From Oscillospiraceae bacterium (GTDB lineage: Bacteria; Bacillota; Clostridia; Oscillospirales; CAG-272): a DNA stretch of 44,507 nt. Below are positions 24,009 to 32,068 of this stretch, in pieces. The notes under the pieces are model-generated. The model had not been told where the DNA came from. It did no database searches and saw nothing but the letters and a program-made list of their open reading frames with translations. The first letter of the stretch is position 1; each line of letters opens with the position of its first letter. The translations under genes and the position numbers were made by a program. The DNA lies in NCBI GenBank assembly GCA_015064695.1, contig SVRS01000016.1:1-44507 (forward strand). The letters run 5' to 3'.

Positions 24009-25385
24009 ATGTCCAGAGACAGACTCGGAAGCCGCTTGGGCTTCATTCTCCTATCCGCCGGCTGTGCTATTGGCATCGGCAACGTGTGGAAATTCCCTTG
24101 GATGGTCGGCCAGTACGGCGGGGCCATCTTCGTACTCATCTATCTTGCCTGCCTGATTGTGCTGGGCGTACCCGTCATGACCATGGAATTTGCCGTGGGA
24201 CGCGCCGCCCAGAAATCTCCCTCGGTGATGTTCCGCCAGCTGGAGCCCAAGGGCTCCAAATGGCATATCCACGGCATTGTCTGCCTGGTTGGGTGTACCG
24301 TCCTCATGATGTTCTATACGAACGTCTCGGGCTGGATGATGCAGTATTTCGTCAAGACCGCCACGGGCCAGTTTGACGGTCTGGATACCGAGGGTGTCAA
24401 CGCCGCCTTCGGTACCATGCTGGGCAACCCTGTCCTGCAGACTGTGTTCATGGGGCTGACCGTGCTGATTGGCACCGTAGTCTGTATGTGCGGCGTACAG
24501 AAGGGACTTGAGCGGGTCACCAAGATCATGATGGTGGCGCTCCTGGCCCTCATGGCGGTGCTGGCGGTCAACAGTGTCTTTCTGGACGGCGGTGCCGAGG
24601 GACTTAAGTTCTACCTGGTCCCGAACGTGGAGAGTGTCAAGGAGACGGGCATTTTCAACGTTATCGTGGCGGCCATGAACCAGGCCTTCTTTACCCTGAG
24701 CCTGGGTATCGGCTCCATGGCTATTTTCGGCAGTTACCTGGGCAAGGACCGCGCCCTCATGGGCGAGGCGGTCAACGTGGCAGTTCTGGATACCTTCGTG
24801 GCCTTCACCTCGGGACTCATCATTTTCCCCGCCTGCTTTGCCTACGGTGTCAATCCGGGAGCCGGCCCCGCTCTCATTTTCCAGACCCTGCCCAACGTCT
24901 TCAATAATATGCCCCTGGGCCGCTTGTGGGGGACTCTGTTCTTTGTGTTCATGTCCTTCGCCGCTCTCTCCACGGTGCTGGCGGTGTTCGAGAACATCAT
25001 CGCCTGTATCATGGATCTGACCGGATGGCAACGTCTGAGGACCTGCATCGTGGTGGGAGTGGGAATGCTGATCCTCTCTTTGCCCTGCGTGTTCGGCTAC
25101 AATATCTGGTCGGGCTTTGCCCCCTTCGGCGGAGACACAGCGATTCTGGATTTGGAGGATTTCATCGTCAGCAATCTGCTCCTGCCCTTGGGCGCGCTGA
25201 TCTTTACTCTGTTCTGCGTGACTCGCTACGGCTGGGGCTGGAAGAGCTTTATGGCTGAGGCAAATACGGGCAAGGGTCTCAAGGTCCGCTCCTGGATGCG
25301 CTGGATCATGACGATCGTCATTCCCATTATCATCATCGTGATCTTTGTCATGGGCATCGTGACCTTCGATTTCTCCCGCGGATAA
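24009..25385 (+). CDS. Sodium-dependent amino-acid-type symporter (NSS/SNF family)
   Basis: 458 residues with about 11-12 membrane helices. The start carries the NSS signature in helix 1: LGFILLSAGCAIGIGNVWKF PWMVG (read with the break), containing the Na+ and substrate site glycines, followed by the unwound-helix-6 region (NQAFFTLSLGIGSMAIFGSY). NSS proteins bring amino acids or related amines into the cell with Na+. The substrate cannot be assigned. AAAAGGA precedes the ATG. The last gene of this plus-strand group; a terminator hairpin lies at 25465-25493. Confidence 0.9.
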   Translation: MSRDRLGSRLGFILLSAGCAIGIGNVWKFPWMVGQYGGAIFVLIYLACLIVLGVPVMTMEFAVGRAAQKSPSVMFRQLEPKGSKWHIHGIVCLVGCTVLMMFYTNVSGWMMQYFVKTATGQFDGLDTEGVNAAFGTMLGNPVLQTVFMGLTVLIGTVVCMCGVQKGLERVTKIMMVALLALMAVLAVNSVFLDGGAEGLKFYLVPNVESVKETGIFNVIVAAMNQAFFTLSLGIGSMAIFGSYLGKDRALMGEAVNVAVLDTFVAFTSGLIIFPACFAYGVNPGAGPALIFQTLPNVFNNMPLGRLWGTLFFVFMSFAALSTVLAVFENIIACIMDLTGWQRLRTCIVVGVGMLILSLPCVFGYNIWSGFAPFGGDTAILDLEDFIVSNLLLPLGALIFTLFCVTRYGWGWKSFMAEANTGKGLKVRSWMRWIMTIVIPIIIIVIFVMGIVTFDFSRG

Positions 25386-25404
25386 TCTGCGGCTCGCCCC
25401 TTTT

Positions 25405-25450
25405 GGGAACCTCTAAAAATTCACCGCGCACAGAATCTTTAGAGCCTCCC
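25405..25450. repeat. Short palindrome of the GGGAACCTCTAAAAATTC family
   Basis: GGGAACCTCTAAAAATTC at one end and GAATCTTTAGAGCCTCCC at the other are inverted copies with only 10 bases between. This looks like a foldback element reduced to its two ends. Confidence 0.6.
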
Positions 25451-25464
25451 TATAGTATAAAAAG

Positions 25465-25493
25465 AAAAGGACATCGGTGAACGGTGTCCTTTT
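25465..25493 (+). terminator. Terminator-like hairpin after the symporter
   Basis: AAAAGGACA pairs with TGTCCTTTT and ends in T residues, usable in both directions. Confidence 0.6.
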
Positions 25494-25513
25494 CTGCGTA
25501 TTTATACTAGGAA

Positions 25514-25689
25514 TTGTTTGAAAAATAGCAGTATGACCAACGGCGTGCGCAGTTAACGGTAAATTGAAATTCAATTTGCGCCGCTCCAAAAATATTCCTC
25601 GCAGTTGAAGCAACTGCGTTCCGCAAGCGGAAATGGAATATTTCCCAAACAAGTGCCGCTCTTTTGGCGTGCTGTCATTTTTCAAACAA
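25514..25689. repeat. 176-base foldback element with 18-base terminal inverted repeats
   Basis: TTGTTTGAAAAATAGCAG at the left end matches the complement of the right end in 16 of 18 bases. Inside are nested hairpins (AAATTGA/TCAATTT, CGCAGTTG/CAACTGCG, TTCCGC/GCGGAA) within an outer pair AATATTCC/GGAATATT. No transposase. A 101-residue minus-strand frame across it has no protein-like character. Confidence 0.6.
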
Positions 25690-25710
25690 GCCTTAATTGC
25701 CCAAAAACCT

Positions 25711-25809
25711 TGAAGCATCTATAAACTCGTAGGAGCGTTCTTTGAACGTCCGCGGGCGAACCGCCGAGCTCACTCGGCTCTCTCCGCACGCTGAATATGT
25801 AGAGGCCCC
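25711..25809. repeat. Partial copy of the GGGAACCTC foldback family
   Basis: The right part (GCCGAGCTCACTCGGCTCTC, then CCGCACGCTGAATATGTAGAGGCC) matches the right part of the element at 35882-36058. The left half is shortened. Confidence 0.55.
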
Positions 25810-25829
25810 TATAGGAATTTTTCCGCTAA

Positions 25830-27605
25830 TCACTTGACGTCGATCTTGAGAATTGCAATCTCCCCGGGCTTCAAATCGATCTCAAAGCTCTTGCCGGTCA
25901 GTCTCACGTCATGGCCGCCGTACACATCGCTGACAGAAAGGATATCGTGTTTGCCTGCGTATTGGACGGTCAGCTCCTTCTTGTAGTGATTGATAATGGA
26001 ATTTTTCAGCTTGAAGGGTAAATGATGCTGTTTGGTGACACCGTCGTTGTTGATGAGGGTGAGATAGTAGCAACCGTCGGCCACGTTCAGGATGGATTGG
26101 ACATCCTCGGAGTAGGAGAAGGGAACCAACTCATCGATCACCTCAGAGAGGATACCGTCAAGGGCCTCCACCGAGTAGTCGGGGCCGTATACGATGACGC
26201 GGCCTGCTCCGTCGGTGACGGTGTAGCGGTTGTCGGTCAGTGTCCCCTCGTATGCAGGGAAGAATTTCAGGTAGGCGGTATTCAGGATCAGCGTGCCGCC
26301 GTTCTGAACGTAGGCACGGTAGGTCTCGGCTTCCTCGGCGGACAGAGTGACGTCACCCGACAGGAGCAAGGCGGGATAGGTGGCCAAAACCTCGGGGGAG
26401 GCGTTTTGAAGCAGAACGTCAAAGCTGTCTCCGTACGGATTGCTGACCAGGGCTCCGACCTCGTTGGCGTTGGCCTCGACCACCCAGGCATCCTTGCCCC
26501 ACAGAAGCTCCACCAGATGGTAGGTCATGAAGTCGCCCGGGGTATAATCAAAGCGGCCGAAGGCCTTTTTGACCGTCGGGTGTCCCATGCCGTTGTAGTA
26601 GTCCAGGACGATGGCGACGGGGGTGTAGGTAATGCCCACATCGGGATTGGCTTTGGAAAACTCATGGAAGGCCTTACAGGTCTCGCCGTATGGGCTGATC
26701 TTGTAGAGACCGGTTTCGGGGTCGATGGTATCGTAGAAGCTGATGTACGCCCCCGCCTCGGCTACCACGCCGTCGGCTCCCGACATATAGGCCGAAACAA
26801 AGGATCGTTCCATGAGACTCAGGGAGTGGCCGTTGTCGGGACTACTGGAGTCTCGCCAGATCTTCTGCTCGGTGTAGTCCAGAATACCGGGGCCGTGCCA
26901 GGAGGAGAAATCGATAAACCAGGCCGTTCCGTACTGTCTTGCCGCACCGCGGCTCATGGCGTAATGGAACTGGTAGTTGTACACGTTCTCGCCGATCTCG
27001 CTGCCGATGATGTCAAAGCCCGCCTCGGCCGCGTAGTGCTGCCAAACGTAGTGGCCGTTCATGGATGCCCACGGGTGATCGACTCCCTCGACGAACTGCT
27101 TGACGATGAACTCCTTGACCAGCTTGACGGCCTCCTCTCGGGTCTGTGGATCTCCGTCCAGAAAGACATTGTCGATGGGCTTGGCAGACCCGATGTCGGT
27201 GCCCGTGGGGCGGTTCAAAAGACAGTTGGCCCACTCGCCCGCCAGGTATTTGTGCTCGCCGTACACGCTGTCGGTGGTGCCGACGTTGTAGGTTTTTATG
27301 GATTCGCGGAGAATATCGTGCCGGAAGCTGGTGTAGTCAGAGATCTCGATGGTCAGCATGAATTCTCCTCCGGGCAGGGTAGGGGTTGCCCACATTTCGG
27401 GGTTGACGATGAGATCGGTCTGCTTCAGCGTAGGTGCCGTGTCCTCTGTCACGGTCTCGGCTGAGGTTTCAACCTCGGCTGTAGCGGTGACGGTGGGTTG
27501 ACCATCGGTGGTGACTCCGTTGGGAGTTCCGCTGTCGGCGGGGGCACAGGACGCGGCCAGTAGCGGCAGGAAAAGTAGAAATAGCAGATAGCGGGATCCT
27601 TTCAT
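25830..27605 (-). CDS. Lipoprotein with glycosidase-like barrel and GATase-like domain
   Basis: 591 residues. Lipoprotein signal with lipobox LAASC (Cys20), then a Thr/Glu-rich spacer of about 45 residues. The middle looks like a TIM barrel (FDIIGSEIGENVYNYQF; WFIDFSSWHGPGIL; GADGVVAEAGAY). The following domain (VLATYPALLLSGDVTLSAEE, then YRAYVQNGGTLILNT) resembles the GATase-like trimerisation domain of GH42-type enzymes, and a small beta domain ends the protein. A surface-anchored carbohydrate-active enzyme is likely but the family is not identified. It lies 8 bases after the URO-D-like gene, so the two are one operon. Confidence 0.55.
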   Translation of the reverse strand: MKGSRYLLFLLFLPLLAASCAPADSGTPNGVTTDGQPTVTATAEVETSAETVTEDTAPTLKQTDLIVNPEMWATPTLPGGEFMLTIEISDYTSFRHDILRESIKTYNVGTTDSVYGEHKYLAGEWANCLLNRPTGTDIGSAKPIDNVFLDGDPQTREEAVKLVKEFIVKQFVEGVDHPWASMNGHYVWQHYAAEAGFDIIGSEIGENVYNYQFHYAMSRGAARQYGTAWFIDFSSWHGPGILDYTEQKIWRDSSSPDNGHSLSLMERSFVSAYMSGADGVVAEAGAYISFYDTIDPETGLYKISPYGETCKAFHEFSKANPDVGITYTPVAIVLDYYNGMGHPTVKKAFGRFDYTPGDFMTYHLVELLWGKDAWVVEANANEVGALVSNPYGDSFDVLLQNASPEVLATYPALLLSGDVTLSAEEAETYRAYVQNGGTLILNTAYLKFFPAYEGTLTDNRYTVTDGAGRVIVYGPDYSVEALDGILSEVIDELVPFSYSEDVQSILNVADGCYYLTLINNDGVTKQHHLPFKLKNSIINHYKKELTVQYAGKHDILSVSDVYGGHDVRLTGKSFEIDLKPGEIAILKIDVK

Positions 27606-27613
27606 GATTATGC

Positions 27614-28861
27614 TTAAGCCTCCTCGTAAAATTCATTCAGAACGTCGGACACGGTCTCTGCCCAGACCATCAGATTTTCGGGTCTGTAGCTGACCGTGCT
27701 GATATCCTTCAAGGTGAAATCGACAGGACAACCGTATTTCCGGCAGACCTTGACGGTGTCGGTGATCTCCTTGCGGATGAGAGCGGGATCGGTGATATGG
27801 GCTACGTGGGCGGGATTGGGCTTGCGGGAGTAGACGTAATCCCCACCCAGGGCTTCGGCACTCCTTTCAATGTCGGCCCAGGGGCTGACACCCACCTTGC
27901 GGAGATTGGGGTAAGCCTTCTTCAACCAATCGATGCGATCGTGCAGAGGCTCACAGCAGCCGTAGTAGGTGTAGGCGCAACGGGCGGCCAGGGGGGCGCT
28001 GTACTGCAGATCGAACTCATCGTGCATCTCGGGGGAGATGGAGGAGAAGGATTGAGCCATGGTACGGAACCAAATGTCCTTGCAAAGGTAGTGATCGGGG
28101 TTGGGCTCGGTGGGCGGTGTGACGGAACCGGGCGTGCAGTGGAGGGAAAGCTGACCGGGATCATAGAGACCATAGGCCTCCATTTGGTCCATCGTCAGCT
28201 TCATGTAACGGGTGAACAGACCGATGATCTTGTGCAGATGCTCGGGGCGGTCGTACATATCGATCAGAATATTCTCCATACCGCGGAACCGGGTGATCTG
28301 GTCCCAGGGAGCGTGATAGATGCCGTGTCCTCGCAGGATGACGGGCATGACGTCGCCAAAAACCTCCTGCATGTAGGCCATGTTTCGGGCATCATTCTCG
28401 GGGTGAGGGGTGATGATGGGATCCCGGTAGGCCTCCAGCGCACTCTCGTCCTCGAAAACGTCGTGGTAATGGTGGGAGATGATGTGGTTACGGCTGTCCA
28501 CGGCCAGGTTGTCCTCCTTGACCGAAAAGCCGTTGCCGGTTTGGGAGTAGGATTTGCCCACGACCCAGCAGGGCTCGATGTAGTTGTCGCACTTGAAATA
28601 CTTCTCGCGGTAGAGGGCGGACCGAAGAGTCCATTCGATGCCCCGTAGGCCTTCATCCTGGCAGAAACAGTCCAGAGCGCCCTCGTAGTTTATTTCGTGC
28701 CACGGGATCTCCTCGATGATGACGGGGGGACGGACGATCTTCAAGTCGTTGGTGTCGCGGAAACGCTTCCGCATACGGATATGCTTATCGGAGTTGGCGA
28801 TCTCCATGTACTGCTTGGCCAGCTCACGGATGATGGTGACGTCTTGATTGATGGTGGTCAT
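27614..28861 (-). CDS. Uroporphyrinogen decarboxylase (URO-D)-fold protein
   Basis: 415 residues, cytoplasmic. The C-terminal half has the URO-D/corrinoid methyltransferase pattern: CAYTYYGCCEPLHDRIDWLK, then LRKVGVSPWADIERSAEALG, then DYVYSRKPNPAHVA. Members of this group outside haem synthesis are often methyltransferases in O-demethylation or methylamine-type systems. The first half (PPVIIEEIPWHEINYEGAL) is typical of these longer homologues. No corrinoid protein gene is adjacent, so its partner is unknown. Co-transcribed with the lipoprotein gene downstream. Confidence 0.75.
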   Translation of the reverse strand: MTTINQDVTIIRELAKQYMEIANSDKHIRMRKRFRDTNDLKIVRPPVIIEEIPWHEINYEGALDCFCQDEGLRGIEWTLRSALYREKYFKCDNYIEPCWVVGKSYSQTGNGFSVKEDNLAVDSRNHIISHHYHDVFEDESALEAYRDPIITPHPENDARNMAYMQEVFGDVMPVILRGHGIYHAPWDQITRFRGMENILIDMYDRPEHLHKIIGLFTRYMKLTMDQMEAYGLYDPGQLSLHCTPGSVTPPTEPNPDHYLCKDIWFRTMAQSFSSISPEMHDEFDLQYSAPLAARCAYTYYGCCEPLHDRIDWLKKAYPNLRKVGVSPWADIERSAEALGGDYVYSRKPNPAHVAHITDPALIRKEITDTVKVCRKYGCPVDFTLKDISTVSYRPENLMVWAETVSDVLNEFYEEA

Positions 28862-28891
28862 AGGTGTCTCCTTTTAAATTCCTTTGCGCTT

Positions 28892-28920
28892 ATTGTATCA
28901 TAAAAGGCAAGAAATGTAAA
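28892..28920 (-). promoter_or_regulatory. Promoter of the URO-D/lipoprotein operon
   Basis: On the minus strand TTTACA (28915-28920) and TACAAT (28892-28897) are 17 bases apart, about 30 bases before the start codon. Confidence 0.65.
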
Positions 28921-28928
28921 GAGGTCTG

Positions 28929-28963
28929 AAAAAAAATCCCGCATCGGAAATGCCCGATGCGGG
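28929..28963 (-). terminator. Terminator of spo0A
   Basis: On the minus strand a 10-bp perfect stem, CCCGCATCGG with its complement, is followed by a run of T residues. It lies 8 bases after the spo0A stop codon. Confidence 0.9.
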
Positions 28964-28970
28964 AAGAATA

Positions 28971-29756
28971 TTACCGTAATTTATACTTCAGCCTCAGATT
29001 ATCCGCGATCATGGCAATAAACTCCGAATTCGTGGGCTTACCGCGATTGTTTTGAATCGTGTAACCGAAATAGCTGTTCAGGGTATCCACGTCGCCGCGG
29101 TCCCAGGCGACCTCGATGGCGTGGCGGATGGCCCGCTCCACGCGGGAGGTGGTGGTGGAATACTTTTTGGCTACCGATGGATACAGCACCTTGGTTACTG
29201 AGTTGATGACATCGGAGTCCTTGACCGTCAAAAGGATGGCGGTGCGGAGGTACTGGTAGCCCTTGATGTGGGCGGGGACGCCGATCTGGTGGATGATCTG
29301 GGTGACTTGGGTCTCAATATCGTCGGTGTCCCCCTCGGGAAGGGAGGGTGAAATGGGGGCCCCGCTGCTGCGGATGGTCAGAAGCTCATCCATATGCTCC
29401 AGGAGACTATCGGTGCGGAGAGGCTTGATGAGACACAGGGCCGCACCTGCTCCCGACGCCTGGATGAACATATTCTGATTGGCGACGGGGGAGGTAATGA
29501 TGAATATGGGCGGACGATCCGACCGAAAATCCAAGCTGCGGCAGGCGCGGATCACGCCAATGCCGTCCAGCTGGGAGAGCCAGATGTCAATAATGGCAAT
29601 ATCGGGATGGGAACGGTCTATCTTACTGAGGGCATCATCGCCCCCGGTTGCTTCTTCAATGTGACGGTAGCCGGCACGGAGCAGGGCTTCACGAAGCTGG
29701 GCGCGGCTATTGGGGGTTTCGTCTGCGATGAGTATGCGAGTGTCGTGGTATTCCAT
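28971..29756 (-). CDS. spo0A: Spo0A, sporulation master regulator
   Basis: 261 residues, the family's usual length. Receiver domain: acidic pair in LIADE, phosphoacceptor Asp in [12 protein letters not shown], Thr in FIITSP and Lys in LIKPL. The C-terminal domain is unmistakable: [20 protein letters not shown], then [20 protein letters not shown], then [16 protein letters not shown], and [20 protein letters not shown]. When phosphorylated it binds TGTCGAA-type boxes and starts sporulation. The ATG at 29756 has AGGAGG 11 bases upstream; in-frame ATGs further up are within the promoter region. Unlike many genomes, no spoIVB lies beside it. Confidence 0.97.
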   Translation of the reverse strand: MEYHDTRILIADETPNSRAQLREALLRAGYRHIEEATGGDDALSKIDRSHPDIAIIDIWLSQLDGIGVIRACRSLDFRSDRPPIFIITSPVANQNMFIQASGAGAALCLIKPLRTDSLLEHMDELLTIRSSGAPISPSLPEGDTDDIETQVTQIIHQIGVPAHIKGYQYLRTAILLTVKDSDVINSVTKVLYPSVAKKYSTTTSRVERAIRHAIEVAWDRGDVDTLNSYFGYTIQNNRGKPTNSEFIAMIADNLRLKYKLR

Positions 29757-29778
29757 GTGTACGATATCCTCCTGAAAT

Positions 29779-29873
29779 GGTAATTTGTGGTAATTTTGAT
29801 ATGACATAATAATACCATAAATTGGTAAAAAATGCAAGAGATTTTGGAAAAATAATAATTACCAAAAATTACC
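29779..29873. promoter_or_regulatory. Symmetrical GGTAATT motif array over the spo0A promoter
   Basis: GGTAATT occurs at 29779 and 29789, exactly 10 bases apart. Its complement AATTACC occurs at 29857 and 29867, again 10 apart. A central palindrome TACC(N7)GGTA lies at 29813-29827. The -10 and -35 boxes lie between the outer pairs. Confidence 0.5.
29809..29837 (-). promoter_or_regulatory. Promoter of spo0A
   Basis: On the minus strand TTGCAT (29832-29837) and TATTAT (29809-29814) are 17 bases apart. The start site should be near 29802, leaving a leader of about 45 bases. Confidence 0.6.
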
Positions 29874-29891
29874 ATATCAAACTGGCCGTAA

Positions 29892-29981
29892 TGACGAAAA
29901 TCGCCAATGAAAGCATCCAAGAATGTCGGGATAAAAACGGTTTCTCGGACAAAATTTGTTGCAAAAACCGAGATTTCGACA
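29892..29981. promoter_or_regulatory. Candidate 0A boxes between spo0A and sufC
   Basis: TGACGAA at 29892-29898 (plus strand) and TGTCGAA at 29975-29981 (minus strand) match the TGNCGAA box bound by Spo0A. Such 7-base sites can occur by chance, but two in this divergent spacer suggest autoregulation. Confidence 0.4.
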
Positions 29982-30051
29982 GGAAGTGCCCCTCGTTTTT
30001 TTCTGTTGGTAAAAAGATGTCGTTTTTGGGAAATTATTTTCGCAAAACCTA

Positions 30052-30080
30052 TTGCAAAATCAAGGAAGATGTGGTATATT
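30052..30080 (+). promoter_or_regulatory. Promoter of the suf-like operon
   Basis: TTGCAA (30052-30057) and TATATT (30075-30080) are 17 bases apart, 65 bases before the sufC start. Confidence 0.65.
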
Positions 30081-30144
30081 ATTGTGTTAGGATATTTTGG
30101 ATGCCTAACGAATATAGATGAATCAATCAAAGGAAATAAATACT

Positions 30145-30897
30145 ATGTTAGAACTCAAAAACATCTCGTACCGCGTCTCCGAGACTCTACCGTCCGGGGC
30201 TCTGCGGGAGACCGACATCCTGAAGGATGTGAATCTGACCATTGACGATCGCTTCGTGGCCATTACGGGTCCCAATGGAAGCGGTAAATCAACCCTGGCC
30301 AAGATCATTGCGGGTATCATCACGCCTACCTCCGGCCGCATCTATCTGGACGGTGAGGATATCACCGATCTGTCCATCACCGAGCGTGCCAATAAGGGAA
30401 TCAGCTTCGCCTTCCAGCAACCTGTTCGCTTCAAGGGTATCACCGTTAAGGACCTCATTTCTTTGGCGGCAGGGAAGAAGCTTTCCACCGGTGAGGCGTG
30501 CGAGTACCTGGCTGAGGTCGGCCTCTGCGCCAAGGAGTACGTGGGCCGTGAGGTCAACGCGTCCCTGTCGGGCGGTGAGCTGAAGCGTATTGAGATCGCC
30601 ATGATCAACGCCCGCGGTACCAAGTTCTCGGTCTTCGACGAGCCTGAGGCGGGTATCGATCTCTGGAGCTTCCAGAACCTCATTGAGGTATTCAAGAAAA
30701 TGTACGAGCGCAACAAGGGCTCCATTTTGATCATTTCTCACCAGGAGCGCATCCTGGACATTGCCGACAAGGTCGTCGTCATTGCAGGCGGTCGCGTCAG
30801 TGCTGTGGGCACGAAGGAGGAGATCCTTCCCGAGCTGCTCCACGCCTCGGCCGGTTGCCGCTACACCGTTGCCCCTACGGGCGGAAAGGAGGCGTAA
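30145..30897 (+). CDS. sufC: SufC-type Fe-S cluster assembly ATPase
   Basis: 250 residues. Complete ABC ATPase: Walker A GPNGSGKST, Q-loop AFQQPVRFKGITV, signature SLSGGELKRIEIA, Walker B FSVFDEPEAGID and the switch His in ILIISHQ. The signature followed by KR-x-E and the short length are typical of SufC rather than a transporter. It powers the SufB/D scaffold in the cytoplasm. The ATG at 30145 has AAAGGA upstream. The scaffold gene starts 3 bases after its stop. No sufS, sufU or sufD lies in the window. Confidence 0.9.
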   Translation: MLELKNISYRVSETLPSGALRETDILKDVNLTIDDRFVAITGPNGSGKSTLAKIIAGIITPTSGRIYLDGEDITDLSITERANKGISFAFQQPVRFKGITVKDLISLAAGKKLSTGEACEYLAEVGLCAKEYVGREVNASLSGGELKRIEIAMINARGTKFSVFDEPEAGIDLWSFQNLIEVFKKMYERNKGSILIISHQERILDIADKVVVIAGGRVSAVGTKEEILPELLHASAGCRYTVAPTGGKEA

Positions 30898-30900
30898 GTC

Positions 30901-31836
30901 ATGGCTGAACGCAAAGGACTTGACCTCATTCAGAAGGAGCTTTTGGCTCAGGTTGCCGATCTTCACAAGATGCCCGAGGGTGCTTACTCCCTCCGTGTCA
31001 ACGGCAAGCTGGAGGGGAAGAACTCCTCCGAGCATATCCAGATCGTCGGTAAGACCGACGCTCCCGGTATCGACATTTACATCCAGCCCGGGACCAAGAA
31101 CGAGAGCATCCACATCCCTGTCCTTCTGTCTCAAACGGGTCTCAAGGAGCTGGTCTATAATGACTTCCACATCGGTGCGGATTGCGATGTCACCATCGTA
31201 GCTGGTTGCGGCATCCACAACGCCGGAGACGGCGATAGCGAGCATAGCGGTATTCACCGTTTCTTTGTGGGCAAGAACGCCCGTATCAAGTACGTGGAGA
31301 AGCATTACGGCTCGGGCGATGGTAAGGGTGAGCGGATCATGAATCCCACCACCGAGGTGGAGATGGCCGAGGGCTCTTACATGGAGATGGAGACCGCCCA
31401 GATCAAGGGTGTGGATTCTACCAACCGCACCACCAAGGCCAAGCTCTCCGACCGTGCGACACTGGTCATTCATGAGAAGATCATGACCCACGGGACACAG
31501 TTTGCCGAGACCCACTTTGAGGTGGATCTGGACGGCGAGGACTGCGGGACCCACGTGGTTTCCCGCTCGGTGGCCAAGGAGGATTCCAAGCAGTATTTCT
31601 ACTCCAAGGTCAACGGTAACAACCGTTGCTCGGGTCACACCGAGTGCGATGCCATCATCATGGACGGAGCCAAGGTGGTGGCCGTGCCTCAGATCGAGGC
31701 CAACCACACCGAGGCCTCCCTCATCCATGAGGCTGCCATCGGCAAGATCGCCGGGGAGCAGCTCATTAAGCTCATGACTCTGGGACTCACCGAGAAGGAA
31801 GCCGAGGAGCAGATCATTAACGGTTTTTTGAAGTGA
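30901..31836 (+). CDS. sufB: SufB/SufD-family Fe-S scaffold protein (short form)
   Basis: 311 residues, much shorter than SufB (about 470) or SufD (about 420). The beta-helix core and C-terminal helices are clear: THVVSRSVAKEDSKQYFYSK, then SGHTECDAIIMDGAKVVAVP, then HTEASLIHEAAIGKIAGEQL and a final EAEEQIINGFL. A Cys in GHTEC lies where SufB-type scaffolds carry a conserved Cys. Directly joined to sufC. A two-gene SufC-SufB unit fits the minimal Suf-like (SMS) systems of anaerobes, so the symbol is only approximate. Confidence 0.88.
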   Translation: MAERKGLDLIQKELLAQVADLHKMPEGAYSLRVNGKLEGKNSSEHIQIVGKTDAPGIDIYIQPGTKNESIHIPVLLSQTGLKELVYNDFHIGADCDVTIVAGCGIHNAGDGDSEHSGIHRFFVGKNARIKYVEKHYGSGDGKGERIMNPTTEVEMAEGSYMEMETAQIKGVDSTNRTTKAKLSDRATLVIHEKIMTHGTQFAETHFEVDLDGEDCGTHVVSRSVAKEDSKQYFYSKVNGNNRCSGHTECDAIIMDGAKVVAVPQIEANHTEASLIHEAAIGKIAGEQLIKLMTLGLTEKEAEEQIINGFLK

Positions 31837-31868
31837 TATGAATGTTGGGGGAGCGTGCCTCCGGCGGC

Positions 31869-31895
31869 CAAGACCCCTGAGGAAAAGGGGTCTTG
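31869..31895. repeat. Post-gene palindrome
   Basis: CAAGACCCC pairs with GGGGTCTTG and is followed by AAGCTCCCAAAGCTTAAAAG. It has the hairpin-then-A/T-rich layout of the repeats at 20826 and 42105. Confidence 0.45.
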
Positions 31896-31993
31896 AAGCT
31901 CCCAAAGCTTAAAAGAGGGCCATAGAGCGTGTCACCATGGGGGTCTCCGCCCATGGATATAGCGCGATATAAAAGCTCTTGTAAAAAAGAAGA

Positions 31994-32035
31994 AAAGGCG
32001 TACCTGCTCAGAGCAGATACGCCTTTGGTTTTTTG
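31994..32035. terminator. Bidirectional terminator between suf operon and solute-binding gene
   Basis: AAAGGCGTA pairs with TACGCCTTT, with an inner CTGCTC/GAGCAG pair. T-tracts lie on both strands, serving the converging genes. Confidence 0.75.
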
Positions 32036-32068
32036 TGTCAATTCTCAAACAAAACAACGGGGAATATA

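Noticed and set aside
25413..25718. 101-residue minus-strand ORF
   Set aside because: It lies wholly within foldback repeats and palindromes and shows no protein-like features.
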